Positions 26,548-35,722 of a stretch of 64,000 nucleotides of DNA are shown in pieces. The stretch covers positions 53,191 through 117,190 of the forward strand of contig NZ_JYJG01000029.1 of NCBI RefSeq assembly GCF_000955955.1, given 5' to 3'. A program made the translations under genes and the position numbers. How positions within the stretch are numbered: position 1 is the first letter of the stretch; the number at the start of each line of letters is the position of its first letter. Source of the stretch: Lentzea aerocolonigenes (GTDB taxonomy: Bacteria > Actinomycetota > Actinomycetes > Mycobacteriales > Pseudonocardiaceae). A model generated the notes under the pieces. It was given only the letters and a program-made list of their open reading frames with translations. It was not told where the DNA came from and ran no database searches.

Positions 26548-27852
26548 TCAGCCTGCGAGCGTGGTGAAGAAGGTGTTGTCCTTGCGGTCGTTGTCGTCCG
26601 GCGTGAGCGTGCCGTCGTCCGACGTGAACGCGACGTGGCGGCCGTCCGCGGACAGGGCGATGTCCAGGCACGTCCTCACCGCGGGCGCCCCTGCGAAGCC
26701 GTGGCTGGCGGGCGTCAGGACGCCGGTCTGACGGTCACGCACGTAGATGTTCTCGCTTCCGGCCACGCCTTCGGTGATCCCCGAGTCCGCCTGCATCGCG
26801 AGGTGTCGGCCGTCGCCGGAGATCTGTGCTTCGTAGCCGAACACGTACTCGCCGGCCGTGTTGCGGTCTTCGCGGGTGAGCTCACCCGTCACGAGGTCCT
26901 TCACGTAGACCCGGTGGCGGTTGGCCCCGTCGGCGCCGTTGGGGAAGTTGGTGGCCATGGAGATGAACGAGACGTAACGGCCGTCGTCCGAGATCGAGGC
27001 CTCGTAGCTGAACTCGTTGCCCTGCACGAAGGATTCCGAGACGCTCACCAGGCTGGTCCGCAGCTTGTGCAGGTCGCGGACGAACACGTCCTGCTTGCCG
27101 TTGACGTCGCCGTTGACGAGGTTCGTCGCGTCGGAGTGGAACACGACGTACCGGCCGTCGGCCGAGATGCGGGCGTGGGCCCAGTAGTTCGCCCGGTCGG
27201 TCTGCCCGCCGGATGTCGAGACGCTCACACGCAACGGTCTCGCCGTCGCGCGGTCGTAGACGTACACGTCGGACTGGAAGTCGACGTCCGACGGCACCAG
27301 CCTGCTCTCGGTCTCGAACACGACGTAGCGGCCGTCGGCCGAGATCGACGGGAACTGGCTGACGTCGTGCCAGCCACCCGCGCGGCCGTCCGCGGTGACG
27401 CTGACCCTGGTCGTCGTCCCGGTACGCAGGTCGCGGACGAAGACGTCATTGGCATCGTTCGTGTCACCGGGGACCAGGTTCGGCGCGTACGACTCGAAGG
27501 CGATGTAGCGCCCGTCCGCCGAGATCGACGGATCGGAGCTCGGCGCGGTGGCCTGGCTGCCGTCCGAGGCCACGCTGACGAGCGTCGTCGTGCCGGAGAC
27601 GGTGTCGCGGACGAAGACGTCGAGCTTGCCGTTCGTGTCGTTCGCGACCAGGTTCGACGCGAACGACGTGAACGCGACGTACCTGCCGTCCGCGGACATC
27701 GAGTTGCCGCCGAAGGAGCGGTCGTTCGGTCTGGCTCCGTCCACGGCGACGTCGAGGGTGGTGGGGACGCCCGGATCGGCGGCCAGCGCGATTCCCGGCG
27801 TAGTGATCATCAGTGCGGCCAGCGCCGTGAGAGCGATTCCAGCTCGTTTCAT
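26548..27852 (-). CDS. secreted PD40/TolB-like beta-propeller protein
   Basis: The 434-residue protein has a signal peptide (MKRAGIALTALAALMITTPG to ALAA). The rest is built of repeats of about 50 residues with the core SADGRYVAF, followed by VxRDxxTGxTxxVSV, at least six copies, typical of WD40-like PD40 propeller blades. These usually form a binding platform, not an enzyme. No other domain is attached. It is transcribed alone; a typical monocistronic extracellular protein of actinomycetes with no assigned role. Confidence 0.75.
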   Translation of the reverse strand: MKRAGIALTALAALMITTPGIALAADPGVPTTLDVAVDGARPNDRSFGGNSMSADGRYVAFTSFASNLVANDTNGKLDVFVRDTVSGTTTLVSVASDGSQATAPSSDPSISADGRYIAFESYAPNLVPGDTNDANDVFVRDLRTGTTTRVSVTADGRAGGWHDVSQFPSISADGRYVVFETESRLVPSDVDFQSDVYVYDRATARPLRVSVSTSGGQTDRANYWAHARISADGRYVVFHSDATNLVNGDVNGKQDVFVRDLHKLRTSLVSVSESFVQGNEFSYEASISDDGRYVSFISMATNFPNGADGANRHRVYVKDLVTGELTREDRNTAGEYVFGYEAQISGDGRHLAMQADSGITEGVAGSENIYVRDRQTGVLTPASHGFAGAPAVRTCLDIALSADGRHVAFTSDDGTLTPDDNDRKDNTFFTTLAG

Positions 27853-28161
27853 GTTCCCGCCGATTCCAGGAAAGGATCTTGACGAGAGATCACGCTACGG
27901 GGTGGGGCTTGAAGCCCTGCGGGTGCCGCTTCTTCTTACGCCGCATGGATCACGCGTACGACGATGTGCTCGCCGCCACTTGTCCTCAGTGGACTGCTGT
28001 GAACGGGTTAACACGGTTCGCGGACATTTTCGTGAAATGAACTTCGCCCGATTTGCCGAAATACAATCCTGAGCTGTGATTCAGATCACTTTATGGTGCT
28101 TAAAAAGCTGCGCCGAGGTGCCGGTAGCGGCTACCGGCACCTCGACGCGATCACTGACCGA
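27853..28161. other. 309-bp intergenic region
   Basis: It holds the promoter region of the PD40 gene (AT-richer around 28000-28100) and the terminator of the CHAP gene at 28115-28145. I see no gene in it. Confidence 0.6.
28115..28145 (-). terminator. strong hairpin terminator of the CHAP gene
   Basis: A perfect 15-bp inverted repeat (CGAGGTGCCGGTAGC and its complement, one-base centre) lies just past the CHAP gene stop and is followed on the minus strand by GCGCAGCTTTTTAAG. Confidence 0.85.
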
Positions 28162-28983
28162 TCAGAAGTGGAGCATGTACTGGAAGTCTGCCTGGGCGTT
28201 GCTCACGTGGACGTTCTTGCGGGTGCCGTAGGCGAGCGGGTTGTTCCAGTTGTACTCCTCGACGTCGAACGAGCCGTCGGAGTGGACCGCGTTGACGTAC
28301 GCGACGTGGCCGACCCGGTGGACGTCGTTGACGGCGATGGCGCCGACCTTCGGGGTCTTGTTGACCGTGACGCCGACGCGGCGGGCGGCGTCGTCCCAAG
28401 TGCCGGCATTGCCCCACGTGGTTCCGCCGTAGGAGTTGCTGAAGCTGGGGACGCCGAGCCTGCTGGCGATCCGGTAGGCCGCGAAGGCGGTGCAGTTGTC
28501 CTGGGCGAACCCGCGGGGACGGCCGTCGTAGTCGTTGGTGGGGCTTTCCGAACCGCCGCCGCCGCTGGTGAGGAACTTGTGGCTGGCGTTGTTGTTCTTC
28601 AGCGTGGCGTTGAGATTGCCGGACGCGCCGGGTGCGAAGTCCTGGCTGGCGCCGCCGTAGTTGCTGTTGAAGTAGACCCGCACCGTTTTGCTGGTGCGGT
28701 TGCGCACTGATGCCGCGGCGTTCTTCACGCACAGGCCCTTGCCGGCGCCTTCGCCCTTGAACTCGTAGCAGGACGGCTGAGTGGCGCCGTAGTCGTCGAT
28801 CGAGCCGGTGAAGTCGGAGATCGAGCCGGCCTGGTTGCTGTTGTAGAAGAGGCAGAACTCTCCGCTGTCGCAGTCACCGTCGCGGCTCGCGGCGGAGGCG
28901 GGCGAGGCGGTGGCGGCCATGAGGGGAGCGACCAGGGCCAGTGCGGCCCCGGTGGCGGCGAGCATCATGCGTGCGATTTTCAC
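28162..28983 (-). CDS. secreted peptidase-inhibitor-I36 / CHAP-domain protein
   Basis: The 273-residue protein starts at GTG 28983 behind AGGAAAAGGG, with signal peptide ending ATASPASAAS. An I36-type Cys-containing domain follows (CDSGEFCLFYNSNQAGS, then VRVYFNSNYGG), as in Streptomyces SMPI-like inhibitors and small cell-wall proteins. The C-terminal half is a CHAP amidase-like domain: QDNCTAFAAYRIA (catalytic Cys) and VGHVAYVNAVH (catalytic His). CHAP domains cleave peptidoglycan peptides. It follows a peptidoglycan-binding enzyme gene and ends in a strong terminator, so the two may act together on the cell wall. Confidence 0.8.
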   Translation of the reverse strand: MKIARMMLAATGAALALVAPLMAATASPASAASRDGDCDSGEFCLFYNSNQAGSISDFTGSIDDYGATQPSCYEFKGEGAGKGLCVKNAAASVRNRTSKTVRVYFNSNYGGASQDFAPGASGNLNATLKNNNASHKFLTSGGGGSESPTNDYDGRPRGFAQDNCTAFAAYRIASRLGVPSFSNSYGGTTWGNAGTWDDAARRVGVTVNKTPKVGAIAVNDVHRVGHVAYVNAVHSDGSFDVEEYNWNNPLAYGTRKNVHVSNAQADFQYMLHF

Positions 28984-29027
28984 GGGTTTCCCTTTTCCTG
29001 AAGTGTTGGTGATCGGGGTGCGGCTGG

Positions 29028-29867
29028 TCACTGCGCGCGCTGGTAGTCCTCCCAGGTCTTGATCGGGACCTTGGGGCCGTCGTCGGGGCGGTGGTTGGCG
29101 AGGCCGTTGAAGCCGAGGTAGTAGTCACCGACCTGGTTCTGGGCCTGGGTGGCCTGGTCGGTGTCGTTGATCGCCACGGCGTGGATGTGCCACGGCCACT
29201 GGCCCTGGGACGGGCTGCGGACCCAGGCGGCGAAGCCGACCTGGCGCAGCGCACGGGCGACTGAGGTGCGGGTGTCGGCGGACATGCCGTCGACGTTGAT
29301 GTCCACGACGCCACCGCCGTCGTGGGTGCCGGCGGAGGTCGGGTCGCCGCCGGGGTTGTAGGAGCCCTGGTCCAGCTTGAGGTGACGGCCCAGCAGGCGT
29401 TCGGCTTCGGTGAGCATCGCCTGGGTGCGGGTGTTGACGACGTACCCGTCACGCTGGACCTTCGCGCCCGGCTTGATCACGTGGGAGACGGTGAACCGGC
29501 CCTGTCCGAGCGAGGTCAGCGAGCTCGCGCCGGGCAGCCCGTTCGCGGCCAGTCCGGTGTATCCGAGCGAACGCTGGTAGGCCGCGTACGCCTTGACGGT
29601 CGTGGTTCCGAAGTAGCCGTCCACCCACTGGGCGTCCAGCAGGTTGCGTGCCTGGAGTGCTCGCTCGACGGCCAGCACGGAGTCCTTGGCACCAGGGGTC
29701 AGCGTGTTGTCGGCGCGCTGGGGATCGATCTGGGCGGCCAGGACGGTGGCTTCCATGTTGACGACGGGCGCGGCTGAAGCCTGCGTCGCGCTCAACGTCA
29801 GGCTGCCCAGGACAGCGAAGCTCGCCAGCGCCGTGATGGCGCCCCTGGCCTTCATCTTCGTCTTCAT
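29028..29867 (-). CDS. secreted peptidoglycan-binding / M15-like carboxypeptidase
   Basis: The 279-residue protein begins at ATG 29867 (MKTKMKARGAITALASF) with a signal peptide ending in TQASAAP. A peptidoglycan-binding domain follows (WVDGYFGTTTVKAYAAYQRS). The C-terminal part has an M15/VanY-type metal site pattern: GTHDGGGVVDINVD and WPWHIHAV. Such enzymes trim D-Ala from peptidoglycan. It is 44 bp upstream of the CHAP gene and 64 bp downstream of the small-peptide gene, probably one operon. Confidence 0.7.
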   Translation of the reverse strand: MKTKMKARGAITALASFAVLGSLTLSATQASAAPVVNMEATVLAAQIDPQRADNTLTPGAKDSVLAVERALQARNLLDAQWVDGYFGTTTVKAYAAYQRSLGYTGLAANGLPGASSLTSLGQGRFTVSHVIKPGAKVQRDGYVVNTRTQAMLTEAERLLGRHLKLDQGSYNPGGDPTSAGTHDGGGVVDINVDGMSADTRTSVARALRQVGFAAWVRSPSQGQWPWHIHAVAINDTDQATQAQNQVGDYYLGFNGLANHRPDDGPKVPIKTWEDYQRAQ

Positions 29868-29931
29868 GCGGTTTTTCTTTCCGTTCGATGGAGGTGCATT
29901 TCCCACGGCCAGAGGTCAGCCGGTCAGCGGG

Positions 29932-30051
29932 TCAGCCACACCGTTGGTCGGTCAACGCGGTGGTGTCCCCGGAGGCGGAGGCCTGCGCGGTTCCGGCTGC
30001 GCCTATGAGGACGGACACCGCGAAGGCCGCGGTAGTGGCTATTTCGGACAT
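29932..30051 (-). CDS. 39-residue secreted peptide
   Basis: A short frame begins at ATG 30051 with ribosome binding site AAAGGGA. The product is a signal-like peptide (MSEIATTAAFAVSVLIGAAG to AQAS) followed by about 14 residues ending LTDQRCG. It could be a tiny exported peptide or the leader of a decayed gene. It is first in line with the two cell-wall genes. Confidence 0.4.
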   Translation of the reverse strand: MSEIATTAAFAVSVLIGAAGTAQASASGDTTALTDQRCG

Positions 30052-30415
30052 CGTCGTTCCCTTTGTTCTGGCAGTGGGGACAGCGCGAGCGCAGTGCCTT
30101 TGAACAAGGCTGGAACATGGCGCTGACAAAGCTCTGACATTGCTCTGACACGGCGATGAGCAGGCTGTTTCTTCTGTCTGCAAGAGGCGACGGCGCCGGC
30201 TGGGTGAGCGCGAGGTCGTGCACCTCGGCGCATATGCGGTTGGCGGCGGTTGTCCTTGCGAGCTTCACCGTGTCAGCGGAGACGTCAGGGCGAGGGCTGG
30301 GACGTTCAAGTGCGAATCACGTGCGGTTGAACATTGGCCGTGTTCGCGTGTTCGCGTCAGGATCGTTCCGCTCTCGTTGACGATCGTCAGAGGCTTGACA
30401 CCTCCGGAGGTGGTT
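30052..30415. other. 364-bp divergent intergenic region
   Basis: It separates the secreted-protein operon (leftward) from the ABC exporter operon (rightward). A StrR-like inverted repeat lies at 30304-30332, 83 bp before the exporter start. I see no gene in it. Confidence 0.6.
30304..30332 (+). promoter_or_regulatory. StrR-type inverted repeat, site A
   Basis: GTTCAAG-N15-GTTGAAC, upstream of the ABC exporter genes. Same layout (7-bp arms, 15-16 bp spacer) as sites at 34105, 49163, 56215 and 57322. Confidence 0.65.
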
Positions 30416-32293
30416 GTGCACGTCCGGCGACTTGTGTCCGCGTGTCGTGATCGGGTGCGGCACTGGGGTGCGATGTGGCGGCTGGCCCGGGTCGCGGGTA
30501 CGCGCAGAGTCGTTGCCGCGGTGTCTTTGAACGTGGTGCTCGGGTTGTTGCCGCTTGTGTTCGTCGTCTGCGTCGCGGCGTTGCTGGGGCGGATTCCGGA
30601 GATCGGTCACGTGTCGGCTGGGCAGCGTTGGGGGGCGGTCGTGTGGCCTCTCGGGGTGTCTGTTGCGGTTTTTGTGTTGCAGCAGTTGCTCGAGCCCTTT
30701 CGGCACGCGATCGCGGAGAGCCTTGGGCGGGTGGTCGACAGCCGTTGTGCCGGTGACCTGATGTCCACCGTTTTGACGCGGACGCCGTTGAGGTCGTTGG
30801 AGCGTCAGGACACCCTCGATCTGCTCGTGGACAGCCGGAGTGCCTTCGAGGGGCAGGCGTTCACGCCCGGCGATGCCGTCGGGGGAGTGGTGTCGCTGGT
30901 GTACCGGTACGTGAACCTGGCGGGGGCGGTCGTGCTCGTCGGTGTGGTGCTGGGGCCCGGTCTCGCGGTCGTCGCGGGGGTGACGGCGTTGGTGATCAGG
31001 TTCGGGCAGCGGGGGTCGCTGGACCGGTTCGCCGCGATGTGGGGCGGGCTGGCCGGGTTGCGCCGGCGGGTGCGTTATGTGCGTGATGTCGCCAGTGCTC
31101 CCGGTGTTGCCAAGGAGGTCCGGGTTCTCGGGCTGCTGGATTGGGTGCTGCGCAGGCACGCGGTGGAGACCGATGCGATTCTGCGTCCATTGTGGAGGGC
31201 GCGGCGGGAGTTGTTGTTGCGGCCGTTCGTGTGGCTGGCCGTCGTTTGTCTTGTGGGTGGCACGGCTGTGCTGCTCGGCCTGGCGTGGTCGATCGCCGGC
31301 GGGAACCTGTCGATCTTTCAGATGACCGTGGCGCTGCAAGGTGTGCTCGTGCCGCTGCGGTTCGGAGTTTACTTTCCCGAGAGCGACACCAAGACGCAGT
31401 ACGGGATGCGATCGCTGGCATCGATGCGCGAGCTTCAGCGGGCCGAGGCGGAGCCGGTGGGGGACGCGGGTGCGACGGTTCTGCCCGGTGGCAGCACGAT
31501 TCGGTTCGAGGACGTCGTTTTTCGTTATGCCCCTGAGGGGCCGGTGGTGCTCGACCATCTGGACCTGGAGATCGAGGAAGGTCGTTCCACGGCCGTCGTC
31601 GGGCTCAACGGGGCGGGCAAGACCACCTTGGTGAAGCTGCTCACCCGGTTGCACGACCCGGAATCCGGACGTGTCACCGTTGGCGGCACTGACCTCCGGG
31701 ACATCGATCCCCGTGCCTGGCAGCGCCGTTGTGCGGTGATCTTCCAGGACTACGTGCGGTACGAGTTGTCCGCGGGAGCGAACGTTCGCATGGGCGCGCC
31801 CGGTGTCACGGAACCCGCGCTCGTCGGCCCGGCTCTCGCCCGTGCGATCGACAAGGCCGGGCTTGGTGAGATCGTGGACGCACTGCCGCACGGCGCGGAA
31901 ACCGTGTTGTCGCGCCAGTACGACGACGGGCACGAGTTGTCCGGTGGTCAGTGGCAACGTGTGGGGCTGGCCCGGGCTTTGTACGCCGTTGAACACGGTG
32001 CCGGGGTGCTGGTCCTGGACGAACCGACGGCGCAGTTCGACGCGCGGGCGGAGGCGCGGTTCTACGACGAGTTCCTCGGCTTGACCAAGGGGTTGACCAC
32101 AGTGGTGATCTCCCACCGGTTCGCCGCGGTGCGCCGGGCGGATCGGATCGTCGTGCTGGAGAACGGGAAGGTCGCGGAGAGCGGGACGCACGACGAGCTC
32201 GTCGCCGCCGGGGGGCGCTACGCCGAGCTGTTCCGGTTGCAGGCGCAGCGGTTCCACGACGTGCTCGCCGGCGACCCGGTGGAAGTCATCTGA
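30416..32293 (+). CDS. ABC exporter, fused membrane and ATPase domains (1)
   Basis: The 625-residue protein starts at GTG 30416 behind GGAGG. The N-terminal 330 residues contain hydrophobic membrane helices ([20 protein letters not shown] and others). The ATPase domain has Walker A ([14 protein letters not shown]), signature [15 protein letters not shown], Walker [13 protein letters not shown] and switch His (VVISHR). It overlaps the next ABC gene (TGATG), so the two probably form a heterodimeric exporter. Its position at the edge of the biosynthetic cluster and the StrR-like site upstream suggest it exports the product or gives self-resistance. Confidence 0.85.
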   Translation: MHVRRLVSACRDRVRHWGAMWRLARVAGTRRVVAAVSLNVVLGLLPLVFVVCVAALLGRIPEIGHVSAGQRWGAVVWPLGVSVAVFVLQQLLEPFRHAIAESLGRVVDSRCAGDLMSTVLTRTPLRSLERQDTLDLLVDSRSAFEGQAFTPGDAVGGVVSLVYRYVNLAGAVVLVGVVLGPGLAVVAGVTALVIRFGQRGSLDRFAAMWGGLAGLRRRVRYVRDVASAPGVAKEVRVLGLLDWVLRRHAVETDAILRPLWRARRELLLRPFVWLAVVCLVGGTAVLLGLAWSIAGGNLSIFQMTVALQGVLVPLRFGVYFPESDTKTQYGMRSLASMRELQRAEAEPVGDAGATVLPGGSTIRFEDVVFRYAPEGPVVLDHLDLEIEEGRSTAVVGLNGAGKTTLVKLLTRLHDPESGRVTVGGTDLRDIDPRAWQRRCAVIFQDYVRYELSAGANVRMGAPGVTEPALVGPALARAIDKAGLGEIVDALPHGAETVLSRQYDDGHELSGGQWQRVGLARALYAVEHGAGVLVLDEPTAQFDARAEARFYDEFLGLTKGLTTVVISHRFAAVRRADRIVVLENGKVAESGTHDELVAAGGRYAELFRLQAQRFHDVLAGDPVEVI

Positions 32294-34077
32294 TGTCGCG
32301 GCCGACCGGAAGCCTGTGGCCCGTCCTCGTCCTGGCCGCCCGCATCAGTCCGCGCAAGGTCGCGGGTGCGGCTTTCCTGCTGCTGACCGGTTATCTCGCC
32401 ACGCCTGTGGTCGCGGTGCTGCTCAGCGTCGTCACCAGGGCGGCGGTGCAGCGGGACGTGCCGGCGGTGGTGTGGTGTGCCGTCGCGATCGCCGTGGTCG
32501 TGGTCTTCGAACTGCTCATGGGCCACTTCGCGCACCTGCTGTACTTCGAGGTCGGCGAGTCGCAGGAGACGGTGCTGCAGGAGCGCCTCGCCCGGATCAC
32601 CAACGGCACCAGGGGTGTCGAGCACCTCGACAACGCCCGGTTCGCCGACGTGCTGACACTCGTCCGACGTGACCTGCCGGCCACGCGCGGTGTGCTGGAG
32701 GCGGCGCTTCAGCTGTGCGGATTGATCGCGCAGGCGCTGATCACCGTGGTGCTGCTCGGGTTTCTCATTCCGTGGCTGGCGTTGCTGCCCCTGGTGGCGG
32801 TGTTGCCGGTGCTCACCAGCCGTCGCGCGGACGCCGTCCTGGAGGCGGCCAAGGTGGCGGGCGCGGCGGACGAGCGGCGTGCGCGGAACCTCCTGATCCT
32901 GGGCACAACGGCGAACGCCGTCTGCGAGATGCGGCTCTACCAGGCCGAGGACGAGGTCCTGCGGCTGCACCGGGAAAGCCGCGCCGCCGCGGACCGGCTG
33001 CTGGAACGCGCCCGGCTGCGCGCTGCCGTGCTGCGGGCGGGCGGACAGCTGTGCTTCGCGCTGAGCTACGGCGCCGCGATCTTCCTGGTGGTGCGCCAGG
33101 CTTTGGCGGGACAGGCCGACGTCGCCGACCTCGTGCTCGTCATCGTGCTCGCGCTGCAGGTCGGCGCGCAGGTCGCCGCCGTGCTGGGGCTGCTCACCAC
33201 CCTCCAGGGCGCCGGGCGGACGCTGACGCGCATCGACGAGCTGGAAGCCTTGGCACAGGCCGGGAGCACGTCAGAGGGCAGCGGGCCGGTGCCGGCGAGG
33301 CTGCGGACCGGCATCACGCTGGAGGGCGTCGGGTTCCGTTATCCGGGCACCGACGAGGAACGCCTGCACGACGTCAACCTGACGATCCCCGCGGGCAGCA
33401 CCGTCGCGCTCATCGGTGAGAACGGGGCGGGCAAGAGCACGCTGGTCAAGCTGCTGTGCGGGCTGTACCGGCCCACCAGCGGGCGGATTCTCGTCGACGG
33501 CACCGAGTTGAGCGAGCTGTCCGCGGCGGACTGGGCGGCCAAGGTCGCCCCGCTGTTCCAGGACTTCGCGCGGCTCGACCTGCTGGTGCGGGAGAACGTC
33601 GGGGTCGGGGCGTTGCCGCGCATGCACGACGACGAGGTGCTGCGGGAGGCGCTGCGGTCGGCGAACGCGGACGCCGTGCTGCAGCGGGTGCCCGGCGGGC
33701 TCGACGGGCTGCTCGGGCGGGGCTACGGCGACGGGGCCGAGCTGTCCGGCGGCCAGTGGCAGACGGTGTGCCTGGCCCGCGCGCTCGTGCGGGAACGGCC
33801 GTTGCTGCTCGTGGCCGACGAACCCGCGTCCGCGCTGGACGCCACGGCGGAGCACGCCCTGTTCGAACGCTTCGCCGAACTGGCCAGGGCGGGGGCGCAG
33901 GACCGTGGCGCCGTGACGCTGTTCGTGTCCCACCGGTACTCCACGGTGCGCACCGCCGACTTGATCATCGTGCTCGACCGGGGCCGGATGGCCGAGTCGG
34001 GCACGCACGCGCAGCTGATGAACAACGGCGGTGCCTACGCCGAACTGTTCCGTCTGCAAGCCCGCGCTTACCTCTGA
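32293..34077 (+). CDS. ABC exporter, fused membrane and ATPase domains (2)
   Basis: The 594-residue partner of the preceding exporter has membrane helices in the first 300 residues (ALITVVLLGFLIPWLALLPL among them) and an ATPase domain with Walker A (IGENGAGKSTLVKL), signature LSGGQWQTVCLARAL and Walker B LLLVADEPASALD. The first half is of the same type as copy 1. Both ATPase sites look intact, unlike many heterodimeric exporters that carry one degenerate site. Substrate is inferred from cluster context only. Confidence 0.85.
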   Translation: MSRPTGSLWPVLVLAARISPRKVAGAAFLLLTGYLATPVVAVLLSVVTRAAVQRDVPAVVWCAVAIAVVVVFELLMGHFAHLLYFEVGESQETVLQERLARITNGTRGVEHLDNARFADVLTLVRRDLPATRGVLEAALQLCGLIAQALITVVLLGFLIPWLALLPLVAVLPVLTSRRADAVLEAAKVAGAADERRARNLLILGTTANAVCEMRLYQAEDEVLRLHRESRAAADRLLERARLRAAVLRAGGQLCFALSYGAAIFLVVRQALAGQADVADLVLVIVLALQVGAQVAAVLGLLTTLQGAGRTLTRIDELEALAQAGSTSEGSGPVPARLRTGITLEGVGFRYPGTDEERLHDVNLTIPAGSTVALIGENGAGKSTLVKLLCGLYRPTSGRILVDGTELSELSAADWAAKVAPLFQDFARLDLLVRENVGVGALPRMHDDEVLREALRSANADAVLQRVPGGLDGLLGRGYGDGAELSGGQWQTVCLARALVRERPLLLVADEPASALDATAEHALFERFAELARAGAQDRGAVTLFVSHRYSTVRTADLIIVLDRGRMAESGTHAQLMNNGGAYAELFRLQARAYL

Positions 34078-34104
34078 TCGCATTCCGGCGATATCGGCGG
34101 CCGT

Positions 34105-34134
34105 GTTCAACCGCTGATTCTTCGGCATCTGAAC
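34105..34134 (+). promoter_or_regulatory. StrR-type inverted repeat, site B
   Basis: GTTCAAC-N16-TCTGAAC, just upstream of the GH3 gene that opens the C7-cyclitol operon. The right arm is imperfect. Confidence 0.5.
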
Positions 34135-34149
34135 AACCGGGAGGCCTTG

Positions 34150-35610
34150 GTGTCCTACGCTGAATTGGTCAATTCCTGCCTGCTCCCGTCCTACGGCGGC
34201 GCGGATCCCGGTGACTGGTGGAAGCGGGAGCTCGACAACGGCCTGGCCGGGCTGGTGTTGTTCGGCGCCGACCTGGGGCCGCTCAACGGCGAAGTGGGCG
34301 CGCTCGCGACCGGGAAACTGCGCGCCCACCGCCCGGACATGATCATCGCCCTGGACGAGGAGGGCGGTGACATCACCAGGGCCGAGTACCACCGGGGCAG
34401 CAACTACCCCGGCAACCTCGCCCTCGGCGCGGTGGACGACCCGGCGCTCACCGGTGCGGTCGCCGAGGCCATCGCCGCGGACCTGATCGACCTCGGAGTC
34501 TCCGTCAACCTCGCCCCCAGCGTGGACGTCTGCCCCGGTGCCCACCTGCCGGTGCTCGGCACCCGGTCGTTCCACGCCGACCCGGCCAGGGTCGCCGAGC
34601 ACGCCTGCGCGTTCGTCGACGGCCTGCAGAAGCACGGTGTGGCCGCGACCGCGAAGCACTTCCCGGGACTGGGCTCGACCAGCACCGACTCGCACTTCGC
34701 GCTGCCGTCCGTGGACGACCCGGAGGAGGTGCTGCGGGCCCGCGACCTGGTGCCTTTCGCGGCGACCGTCCGCGCGGGCGTGCGGGCGGTGATGACAGGG
34801 CACGTGCTGGCGGCCGCCGTCGACAGCACGCCGGCCACCTTCAGCCGGCGGTTCGTCACCGACATCCTGCGCGGTGAACTGGGGTTCGGCGGTGTGGTGA
34901 TCAGCGACGCGCTCGACATGGAACCCGCGCGGGCGGGGCGGGGGTTCGCGGGCGCGGCGGTCCGGGCCTGGCAGGCCGGGGTGGACCTGATGATCCTCGG
35001 GCCGCGGGACGGCGAACGGATCTGCGCGGAGATCAGGGAGGGTGCGCTCGCGGCGATCGAGGACGGCACTCTTCCGCTCGCCCGGCTGGAGGAGGCGGCC
35101 GGCCGCGTCGCCGACCTGCGGAAGTGGAGCGGCGAACCGCGCAGGCCGGCCGCGGATCTCAGTGGCACCGGGATCGTCGCGGCTCGCCGGGCGTTGGCGG
35201 TGCGCGGCGAGCCGCCCGCTCCCGGACGGTGGTTCGTCGTCGAGCTGCGGCCGGAGCCGAGCATCTCGTGCGGCACCGTGCCCTGGGGCCTGATCAAGCC
35301 GCTGACCAGGCTCGGAGGGGTGTCCGGCGCGATCGAGGTGCCCGAGGGCGCGGCCGGGGTGGAGCTGCCGGACGGGCCGGTCGTCGTGGTCGTGCGGGCC
35401 GACTCGGAGCGGACGTGGCAGGACGAGGCCCTCGCCCGGATCCTGCGCCGGCGTCCCGACGCGGTCGTGGTCGACATGGGCTACTGCGACGTGCCGGTCC
35501 CGCCCGGCACGGTGGTGCTGAAGACGTTCGGCGCGGGCCTGGTGAACGCGGTGGCGGCGAGCGAGCTGCTGTCCGGCCGCCGGACCGCGGGCGCGCCCCG
35601 CGACTGCTGA
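34150..35610 (+). CDS. glycoside hydrolase family 3 (NagZ-like) with extra C-terminal domain
   Basis: About 486 residues from GTG 34150 (GGGAGG upstream). The first 330 residues are a GH3 TIM-barrel: DEEGGDITR, KHFPGLGSTSTDSH (substrate and catalytic His/Asp loop) and VVISDALDM (nucleophile Asp). NagZ-type members remove terminal beta-N-acetylhexosamine. The last 130 residues form a small alpha/beta domain (VVVVVRADSERTW, DAVVVDMGYCD) typical of longer NagZ-like enzymes. At the head of a cyclitol/aminosugar operon it may deglycosylate an exported, glycosylated (inactive) precursor or act in resistance (inference). Confidence 0.8.
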   Translation: MSYAELVNSCLLPSYGGADPGDWWKRELDNGLAGLVLFGADLGPLNGEVGALATGKLRAHRPDMIIALDEEGGDITRAEYHRGSNYPGNLALGAVDDPALTGAVAEAIAADLIDLGVSVNLAPSVDVCPGAHLPVLGTRSFHADPARVAEHACAFVDGLQKHGVAATAKHFPGLGSTSTDSHFALPSVDDPEEVLRARDLVPFAATVRAGVRAVMTGHVLAAAVDSTPATFSRRFVTDILRGELGFGGVVISDALDMEPARAGRGFAGAAVRAWQAGVDLMILGPRDGERICAEIREGALAAIEDGTLPLARLEEAAGRVADLRKWSGEPRRPAADLSGTGIVAARRALAVRGEPPAPGRWFVVELRPEPSISCGTVPWGLIKPLTRLGGVSGAIEVPEGAAGVELPDGPVVVVVRADSERTWQDEALARILRRRPDAVVVDMGYCDVPVPPGTVVLKTFGAGLVNAVAASELLSGRRTAGAPRDC

Positions 35611-35722
35611 GCGATTCTTCGTGCGCATTTGTGTGTTCAATCGGAAAGTGGTTGCCCGGCATCGCCGGTGATACGTTTCTTTGGTCGAAAAAACGGTGTT
35701 CCAGGCCCACGGGGGTACGGCA

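Noticed and set aside
30317..32257. 646-codon minus-strand frame opposite the first ABC exporter
   Set aside because: It is a shadow of a well-supported ABC gene with no family-like motifs of its own.
35628..35660. GTTCAAT half-site upstream of the lactonase-like gene
   Set aside because: No matching right arm at 15-16 bp distance; a single 6-7 bp arm is expected by chance.
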